Positions 55,932 through 64,000 of a DNA stretch of 64,000 bases are shown here, piece by piece. The stretch covers positions 1,191,001 to 1,255,000 of the forward strand of contig BSBM01001666.1 of assembly GCA_027924585.1 (NCBI GenBank). The letters are read 5' to 3'. A model generated the notes under the pieces. The model searched no databases and was not told the DNA's origin. It saw only the letters and a program-made list of their open reading frames with translations. The position numbers and the translations under genes are program-made. This DNA comes from Larix kaempferi. Taxonomy: Eukaryota; Streptophyta; Pinopsida; Pinales; Pinaceae. The stretch's first letter is position 1, and each line of letters starts with the position of its first letter.

Positions 55932-57328
55932 ATAATGCAATGTTCACAATATGTTTTAAACAGAAAGTGATCTAATAATTCAACTTCTCTTTGATATTCA
56001 TGATTATAGTGATTTGTAACTTCACACCAAATTGGTCCATTATCTCTATTTAAAAAGCATATAGGGCCATTTGTTGATGATCGATTGTGACAAACGTATT
56101 TGTATACATTTTGCTTTTGCATTAATATATTGCCTCAAGTGGTCATGTTGGTTGGGTTCATGGACTATTTCCCTCCCCGAGGCTTTTAACCATGTAATAC
56201 ATTGGTGAGTTGATCTTTGATATGCTTGTGTGAATGGTTTCTTAAGGTGTTCAACTTGTGTGTAAATACCATTTTTTGTCAAACATGGTATTCAAAGCGC
56301 TTATGAAGACCCCCTCTCATTGTTGATCAAGATCTTGAACCCGTGTCATTGTATGCATCAAAGGATTTATGTATTCTACTATTTTTGTGCATTTCTGGGC
56401 CAAGAGAGTTATTCCATTGCATCTAGAGTGTTTCTTTAAGCTAGAAACACTTTTTGTTTCACTCGAAAAGGTTTGTGGTTACCTAAGATACAACCACTTT
56501 ATTAGATCTAGAGGTAAATTGTTTACATTATGGTTTTTAAATCTTTCTCATATTGTTTTGATATTTTAATTCATTTTTTTCTCATTTATATTCCTAGTTT
56601 GCTCCCTTTCTAGTTTGCATATGCTCTTTCTATTGCACTCTGCATGAAATTGACAAATAAAAAACGTAGCATAAAGTGTTTTCTTTTTGTATATGCTCTT
56701 TTCCATGCGCTTCGTGTGAACTTGACAAATTAGAAAAAGCGAGGAAACATGTATTTTCCGAGTAAGCTAACAGAGAGCTAACCCTAATCTTAAAAGTTTT
56801 ATATTTGAAATTTCGTTTGTTTTTGTGTATGGTTGTGTTAAATTATTTATCAAACAAAAATAAGGATTTTGGGGTAAGTTTGTGCTTTGAGACAAAAACA
56901 AAACAAAGCAAAACCTTATTCTTTCATAACTTTTGTTATATATTTTGCATTAAATCACTTAATGGAAAGTTATTTTACTAAACAAAAGGTATTGAGCTCA
57001 AGTCTTTCTTTTAATTAATTTACATTTTGAAAAAGTTCATACAACTTTTAAGTTATGACATAATTGTATTGTAAATTATGACATAACTTTTAAGTTATGA
57101 CATAATTGTATTGTAAATTATGACATAATTGTATTGTAAAGTGAATCTTACTATCTAAACCTTTGATATTCCTTTTTTAATTACTATTTGCATGCAACTT
57201 TAATTTATAAAAGTGACCTCATTGTTTGATCAGTTATTTGATCAAAGTGGACTAATTTATTTTATTGTAAAAATAAACTTATAGACAAAGTTGGAGAAGG
57301 AAGTTTTTTTTTTACTCAACAATATCAT
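55932..57328. other. Intergenic stretch with a possible copia LTR remnant
   Basis: At 56279-56296 tcaaacatggtattcaaagc looks like an LTR end followed by a degraded tRNA-Met primer site (one insertion), so the preceding few hundred bases may be an old LTR. No partner LTR was found. The rest is AT-rich without genes; 57053-57133 repeats tgacataattgtattgtaaat about three times. Confidence 0.4.
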
Positions 57329-58875
57329 TGTGCACCATCACCATGTGGACCATCATTTACCTGCCATGTAACACTTTGGTCACATTTTATGCCTTTCGTA
57401 AAAATGGCATAAATTTGACATTCGAAGCTTATTTTCAATATCGTTTTTTTAACTACCTAATTTTTTGAGAGATTTTAATCTAGACTATTAGTTTCTACTT
57501 TTGAATTTTATTAGTCAAAGTGATATCAAGATTACTAATACCAACTAATTCTCATGGAAATATTGTATGAAGGATGTACAACGAAGTAAAGGACTTTACT
57601 CAATTACCTTGGAAAAAGAAACTGCCCCCACTAATGCCTCAAAGAAATCCAAATGATATATTAAAAATGATGAAGCACGTGGATTAATGAGAATGGTCAT
57701 CTCTATTGATTTACAGTTTCACCTTCAATGAGTTGACAAACCAAATGATGTTTGGACATAATTAAAAAAAAAATGGCAAACATAATGAGATTTGAGCTCA
57801 TCAACTTGACAACCAACCGATTTTTTAAAATCTTAATGATTACTCCCTTTTAGTTCATATTCTATTTTTGTATCTGCTTTTCACTCCACCAAAGAAGTTA
57901 TAGGGGCTACTTACAAAGAACCCACTCTTGAAGAGTTTTGTGCTTCTTTGATTAGATATCAAGATAAGCTCTTGCATCTTGGAGTGATAAACACTACAGA
58001 TACATCTAACAAATCCTTAATGGCACAATAGAAGGATAAGTACAAGCATCCAAATAAGGAACATCCTCACAACAACAATAAAAACAAGGATCCCAAACCC
58101 TGAAAAACAACTCCTATTCCCAATGGTGATAAAGACACTAAATTGAAAGGTAAGAACATTAAAAAATTTGTGAGTGATATGGCCATCTTAAGCCTAAGTG
58201 TGTCAATAAAATGGATGCCTTAGAAGCAACCATGAATGAACACAACATCATTCTTGATGTTTGTTCTTCTAACTCGTCAAGTCATGGACATGCATTTTCT
58301 TCTTTTGGTTTTTCCTTGAATGCAACACCTACTTATTCTTCCAATGAGTGGCTTATTGATTTTGGAGCATCTTAATATATGACTAAGGATAAAGAATTTT
58401 TTTCTACTCTTAGTGAATGATAGATCTGTTAGTGTTGTAGGATTTGGAATAGTTCAACTAGATGATGGTCATTTAAATGATGTATTATGTGTTACAAGGC
58501 TTTCCAACAATATTCTATTAGTACACTAAATCACTCAATCAGGTGAAGTTAAAACAACAGGGTTTTCATCTCATCAAGTTGTAATAAAGGATTTAAAATA
58601 TCCTAAACATGTATGGTGGCTATAATTTTTTATGTGATTACCAGGTTGCACAAATTTGATAACTTTGGGTCATCATATTTTCCATTAGTTTTTATTGATC
58701 ATAGAGATGACTTGATAAAACTTTGGCATGAGTAATTTGGTCATCTAAACTATTGCTTATTGTAGTATCTATGTAATCAAAATATATTGACCGATCTTCC
58801 TCTTGTTTCATATAGAGATGGTGTTCGTATTTCCCATGTCCTTGACGAACATCATCAGAACATTTTTGACAAACG
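57329..58875 (+). pseudogene. Second copy of the old copia element, fragment
   Basis: 57329-57850 matches 1-530, then with about 130 bp missing 57851-58875 matches about 38672-39690. It carries gag (EPTLEEFCASLI; DQDKLLHLGVINTTDTSNKS) and protease (EWLIDFGAS*YMTKD). The stop after GAS, the loss of the DSG serine and an internal gap (...TLSE then RSVSVVG) are shared with the first copy. Cut at 58875 by a minus-strand LTR. Confidence 0.8.
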
Positions 58876-59669
58876 TGCTATTAGAATTTAGATTGCAGAA
58901 CAATCAAAACACTAGGTTCTGATACATGTGACAATTCAACCTAGATCTAGATAGCAAAAACAATCTCACTTAGAATGATTTGCACAAAGAGATATCAAGA
59001 ATAGAGAAGAAATATTGGACAAAACACTAGAGGAAAATCACTCCAGTGGGAAGTTTTCCACTCTGATATTATTCATCAACATGAGTACAATATATAGATG
59101 CTATGAAGAGGCAAAATCGATAGACTTAGTGGCAATTCGAGTAGCTCACCATAATGAGGGCTTACCTAGACTAATTCCCCCACTAACTGACATTAATGTC
59201 ATCCAAATCATACTTGGACCTCATGAATTGGTCAATAACGCCTATGAGAGCCTTGAGTGGATAAGTATGAACCTATGTGTGGACCAAAGTAGTGGAGTAG
59301 TGGTGGAGTGATGACTAGTGTCCATTAATTACCTAAAGAGACCAAATCAAGCTTGTATTGCACCAAGGTTCCTTAAAACAGGGGATGGGCGCCTTATATC
59401 CATAAATCATTTAATGAGGGCACATTGACTCTTAAAATGAAGGATGGTGGATAGAATTGTGGACAAATAGGGATAGATAGGCTTTACCATAGTTCTAGGT
59501 TCAAATGTTGACAAACTATTGGTCAAAGACACCAAACTAGGCATTAGCAAGCAACGCCACATGAACTATACACTAGGGAACCAAATAATGGTGTTTCAAC
59601 CTTGCTCTAAACTACTTAGGAACAATTCTAAGGTCCATGGCATGTCAACTATGGGAATATGTTCCAACA
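58876..59669 (-). repeat. LTR of a minus-oriented element, only one copy in the window
   Basis: About 794 bp. On the minus strand it starts tgttggaacatattcccata right after a C/G-rich polypurine tract (ggcttaaggggggg; plus 59670-59683) and ends ...attctaatagca. The tract position makes it a 3' LTR whose interior extends to the right. It interrupts the old copia copy. Confidence 0.7.
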
Positions 59670-60140
59670 CCCCCCCTTAAGCCAAAATGGTAGTGAGGAA
59701 CAAAATTATTGAGGGCCCAGGAAACAAAGGCCTATGGTCACCCTTTACATTATTAATCCATGTAAAACGAGGAAAGAGGAAAAACCACACGGGGAATATG
59801 CTCTTGCAAAAATGGACATGAAAGAGATACCAAAACTTATGCTCTCCATAAATCCAATGATGGAAATATGTCTGGAGGAATCTTCTTCTTGGGAAGAAGT
59901 GGAATGTCCTCAATTAGATCATGTACATGTACAACTTCATGATGGAATCTAGAACCATGTACTAGAGCAACTGAGTAACACTGATAGTAGAGAGAAGTTT
60001 GCTCTTCAGACTTGAAATTTGAACCAACTAGGGTTCCAGGTCCAAAAGAGACTTGAGATGATTGAGAATAAGTGATCCCAAGCGAATCATAAGGATCCTA
60101 AAGCATCAACTTTGAATCAAGAGAGTTGTAATCAGCTACC
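59670..60140 (-). other. 3' internal sequence adjoining the LTR
   Basis: No domain recognised. The gypsy gag frame to the right stops being gag-like at about 60140, so the pol genes expected between gag and the 3' LTR are missing, by internal deletion or because two elements abut here. Confidence 0.5.
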
Positions 60141-62072
60141 GATCTGTGCCGGTTTCGTAGCGGATCGGTAGTTGAAAGTGAGTAAAAAATGACAAGCTAA
60201 AGATAGAAAATCAACAAAAGAATGTGGTGGCAACTCAATGTACCAATTTGTGGCAGTACCCGTAAGGGTTCGTTGGAATAACCTCAAACGGATGGAATCG
60301 CCCATTAAGGAATTGGATGAACACCACAAATGACAAGTCATTACATGATTCTTAGGGTCCTCATTGATTTTTCCTTCAAACACCGGAATGCCTGATGGTA
60401 ACTTCATAGGAATCATTGGCCAATTAAAACCATGTTGAATGGGATCATTAGTCAAACGTGACAAATCTGGTAGATCAATTGTGGCAAGAAATGGTAATTG
60501 TCAGTTCGGATGTGGATACTGGTAATACTGATAAGGCATCTATGTACTAGTAGGACCATGGATTGATTGATTGTAAGGTCCTCCCATAGGGGATTGGACA
60601 TATGGAGGTGGGCCTCCTGCGTTGGAATGTGGACCTGAAGGGGGTCCTCCTCCATAATAAGGTGGTCCTCCACTAGAATGCGGGGGTCCTCCTCCTCCAG
60701 AATAAGGTGGTCCTGTGCCAGAATGAGAGGGTCCTCCTCCAGAATAAGGTGGTCTTCCTCTAGAATGCGAGGGTCCTCCTCCTCTAGAATAAGGTGGTCT
60801 TTCGCCAAAATATGAAGTTCCTCTTCCAAGTGGAAGTGGTGGTGGTGCTGAACCAGATGGTGGGGGAGGAGGTGGGACAGGTGGTGGGGGTGTTCCACCG
60901 GATGGAGGTCCAAGTAGTGGAGCATTATGGTGCCCCCATGGGGTGTTCATGTCTCTGGGATAGGTTAATCCAAGAAAAAATTTCCTGGATAATTTTTTCC
61001 TATAGCGGCATTATGATTGCCCGTATGGATATACCCCCATGGGGGTTGGGTCCAAGTAGATGTTCCCCCCATTTGATGTGTCCACGTAGGTTGTCCCATG
61101 ATTGGGAGAGAACTTCCAACCATGCTATAGTTCATATGTGAAGAATGTACTCCGCTCATGTTATGTCCCCTAACTGGGTGATGCCCCCTAGTTAGATTAG
61201 GTCCACTAGCTAGGGGTTTCCCCCCAGTTGAAAATTGTCCACTTATAGGAGTGTTCCCAGTAATCGTATGTTGACCACTAACCATAGGTTGACCCATACT
61301 CATTGTTGACTACTAACTAGAGGATAACTTACACTCAAATTTTGAGGTGGAGGTGGTAATAATACTCCGGTTATGAACTGAATAGAAGTCAAAGGTTGCC
61401 CTCCGTTTGTTGGGGTCACATGAGGTGTTGAATCGGTCGCCTGAATCTGAGGTGTATTCGTCAGGAATGATGGTTGACCTGGTTCATAAGTGGTCAAGTT
61501 AGGTGTAGATATACCTGGTGAAGAAAAAGATAACGAATGTATGGGGGAATGTTGTTCAAAAGTTGGTACTTCCATATTGGACCTAGGTGGGAAACTCTAT
61601 CATCTAATTTGGTTACCGAACGTTCGTAAACGTTCAATAGTCTCGTAAACATGTGCGAGAAATACATCATTGGGAATCCATGGAGGAATCCGGTGAAGTG
61701 GATTTTCCACCGTCGGAAGTGAACCAAAATCAGAAGCATGTTGTCCTAAAGAAGTGTCCCAAAATGATGCAGTTGGACCAAAATATGTTGATATCGGGTC
61801 GTCGTGGGTCGACTGAAAATACAGTCCATGGCTCTAGGATGTCTTCCATCGAATGATGAAAAGTTGTGTTTTGTGAAGTAGTTTGTTCCACAATCAAAGG
61901 TCCCATAGGATCAGTGATAGGTGTATTCGCGGGAGGTGAATAGTTCACTCTTAGTTCTAAAGTATAAGTGTCTTATTCATAGGACATAGATGTTGTAGGT
62001 TGATCCATAGTTTCTCCTGATTTCTCCTCCTGATTAAGGGGATATTCAGGTGGCACATTTAAAATCATGCGG
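60141..62072 (-). pseudogene. Gypsy gag with long Pro/Gly-rich N-terminus
   Basis: Minus strand. The likely start is near 62072 (MILNVPPEYPLNQEEKSGET), with a stop soon after. The Gly/Pro/Thr-rich N-terminal region continues in pieces at 61948-61730, 61739-61494, 61575-61300 and 61303-60965. 60950-60540 encodes a Pro/Gly/Ser repeat (units such as GGPPYSGGGPSHSG). The capsid domain (60464-60141) reads MIPMKLPSGIPVFEGKINED, HVMTCHLWCSSNSLMGDSIR, LRLFQRTLTGTATNWYIELP, ending QLPIRYETGTDR after a shift. It then stops abruptly. Probably plus-RNA-binding capsid precursor, now dead. Confidence 0.8.
60540..60950 (-). repeat. Pro/Gly-coding tandem repeat in gag
   Basis: Units of roughly 30-40 bp on the plus strand of the type gaggtcctcctccagaataaggtgg, about nine times. 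Open in two minus-strand frames (157 and 136 codons); the Pro/Gly/Ser/Tyr frame is preferred because it is continuous in style with the surrounding gag. Confidence 0.7.
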
Positions 62073-64000
62073 GATCTTCTTAAAGGTTGATAAACTAGGA
62101 TGGTTGAAGCAAAACTTCTCCTAATAGGCTTCTAAAGAAAAGAAAAATACACTCCAAGACCTACTCAAGCTAAAGCTACAAGCAAATTGTGTGATAGATG
62201 GGATTCAATATTCTGGAACCTCACGGGATTATCAAGGCGTCACAACTCGCGATATACTACAAGGTCCAACAATTATACTCGGCCCAATATTTCATAGCAC
62301 TAACCAGGGAGGATTAGGAGTGTACCCCTGAACGTATAACCTAACTACTTGGCAGTAAGTGCGTAGTAGCTCCCCGAGTGTTGTTCTCGGTGTATTGCCA
62401 TGCCAAGATGGCCAATGGTTAACTCAGATGGTTACAGGAATCCTAGTGGGGTCTCCTAATATGCTCAAGGTACGTGGGAGCTCAAATCCGTAGTGGTGTT
62501 GTCTAATGCACAAACGCACGATAGGAGCCTTCCGATATACTATCGAATACGTGAAGTACCTTTCTATATACCCGAAGGTACGTGAAAGGTTGTTCGATAT
62601 ACCGATTGGTACGTGGAATAAATACAAGCCCTCCGGATGCAGTGCAGGAAAATAACGACACCTGCCACGCTTAAAGACGCCAGAACACATCTCTAACCTA
62701 ACACACAAGTTTCTATGTAAATTTTAACCTAGGCTACCACTTGATTTTAAGTTGTACGGTTAGGTGAATCCATGGAGTGAAGACTTGAAATTTAAAAAGA
62801 TGCAAATCTCACCTATATGAAAATGCAAATCTTTTCTTTTTCTCCTCGATGAAAACTATTTAAAGTAAGACGAAATCTTTTTTGTTTTCGATAATGAAAT
62901 GAACAAGTACCTCTATGCTTTCAAAATCAACCAAAAAGACTCAAAAGCACTCTTCCAACAATCCAACAAAAATGAATAACACACCAAATCTAAATGTTTT
63001 TTCCTTTTTCTCTTTTCAAGTTAAGCGAATCTACGGAAAAATGAAAAGAAGAATTTCCTTTTTAGAATGCAATAACTCTTATTTTCCAAAATAATGATCA
63101 AAGAGTGGGAAGAAAAAAAAAATGCAAGACTTTTCACTATATTTGGATTGCTTCGCAAAAGTTCAAAGGAACTTAGAATTCTCAAGGAAATGATGAATAA
63201 ATTTTCAGAACCAAGAAAATGCAAGCCAATAATAATCTTTTAAACTTTTCAAAGACTTCTTAATACTCACTCCAAAGCATAAAAATTCTCTACAACAATT
63301 CCAAGAAACAAGCTTGAAATGAAGATAATGAACAATTTTGATTTTATAGTCAATGTAACCAATAGATATGAGAATTATGCCACTTTTCAAATCTATATTC
63401 AGAAAATCAAAGAATACATACTGCAAACTTTGATTGATTGGAAACTCTCAAAGAAAAATAATCACCCAAAATCTCAAAAACACACAAAATTGAGCAAAAT
63501 GACAACAATTGAATATTGGAGGGCTTAGAAGTCAGATCGAACAGATCAGATGACCTGATAAGGAGTCACAAGACTGAGTGTGCTCGTGTGGGATTGAAAT
63601 TTCCCACAACAAGGGATACACCTGCTTGACTAGCTAGGACTCAAATCAATACTCAAACTTCATAAAATAAGCCAAGGATGAAATATGTTGGGCTTGGGAG
63701 GTTCTGCAAGAGTGAAGGAAAAACACATAGAACTCAAAAATAAAGCCACGCACCTTGCAAGGGTGCACTAGAGCATTGGAAGACCCAACGATGCTCTCTG
63801 CACAATGGGAAACCATGTCAGCAACGCAGTCTGTAAACTGTCAAAGAGCGTCAATGACACAATCTGCTAACAGGTCAAGCACGTTGGAATTACAGTGAGG
63901 CGGGTGGTGACTTGCCTAGGTGCGTCGGGCGGGATCTAAGCAAAAAAAATAAAAATTCTCCAAGAAAAAAAAAAAGGTAGAAGGCTCAATAAAGATCCTA
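62073..64000 (-). other. Leader of the minus-oriented gypsy element
   Basis: Non-coding. 62140-62770 is homologous in reverse to the leader of the 702-16135 element (3060-3700), covering most of that length with small indels. 63770-63900 has recurring gcgtc/gacgc motifs comparable with 1860-2040. The 5' LTR would lie beyond the window. Confidence 0.7.

Overview
The window is non-coding, repeat-dominated plant nuclear DNA. I see no intact host gene, rRNA gene or CRISPR array. Almost everything is decayed retrotransposon: Ty1/copia and Ty3/gypsy LTR elements, one L1-type LINE with a plant-style RNase H tail, and tRNA-like SINEs. There are also broken exons of two plant genes, an alpha-tubulin and a SKU5-like (multicopper-oxidase-like) gene. 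Deep nesting, old diverged LTRs and long intergenic distances suggest a large-genome seed plant. A gymnosperm is plausible, but that is an inference and the species cannot be read from the sequence.

Positions 1-45766 are a nested stack whose boundaries I resolved from LTR ends and mostly perfect 5-bp target-site duplications (TSDs). (a) An old copia element is split into 1-585 and 38609-40689. (b) A 38-kb Ty3/gypsy copy (586-38608, TSD agaat) sits in its gag. (c) A non-autonomous LTR element (702-16135, TSD taact) sits inside the 5' LTR of that gypsy. It encodes only a zinc-knuckle/protease ORF and carries a long array of small hairpins. (d) A defective copia copy (A, 6564-13311, minus, TSD cttcc) sits inside that hairpin array. 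(e) A sister copy (B, 20637-27209, plus, TSD atatt) sits in the gypsy interior. (f) A fuller Tnt1/Tork-like copia (40690-45766) sits in the old copia. LTR divergence judged by eye rises from about 2-3% (A, B) through about 5% (c, f) to well over 10% (b), in agreement with the nesting order.

Within the gypsy interior, 16358-20636 holds a long fold-back, a minus-strand Lys/Arg/Glu-rich repeat ORF relic, a tRNA-like SINE, an inverted-repeat pair and a purine-rich minisatellite. Positions 27215-38278 hold gag, protease, a second gag-like region, RT/RNase H, integrase and about 4 kb of unusual post-integrase sequence.

Positions 45767-57328 are less crowded. They hold an AT-rich insertion with a 16-bp TSD, the SKU5-like and alpha-tubulin pseudogene exons (48219-50134, minus, introns retained), a complete SINE with a 15-bp TSD, and a 5'-truncated LINE with a 12-bp TSD. 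Positions 57329-64000 hold a second copy of the old copia, a minus-strand LTR, and the gag and leader of another gypsy element. About 600 bp of that leader is shared with the non-autonomous element in (c). The most unusual items are the hairpin array with apparently compensated stems, the shared leader between two LTR elements with different coding regions, the two captured or duplicated host gene fragments, and the conserved minisatellite suite in the 3' part of copia A and B.
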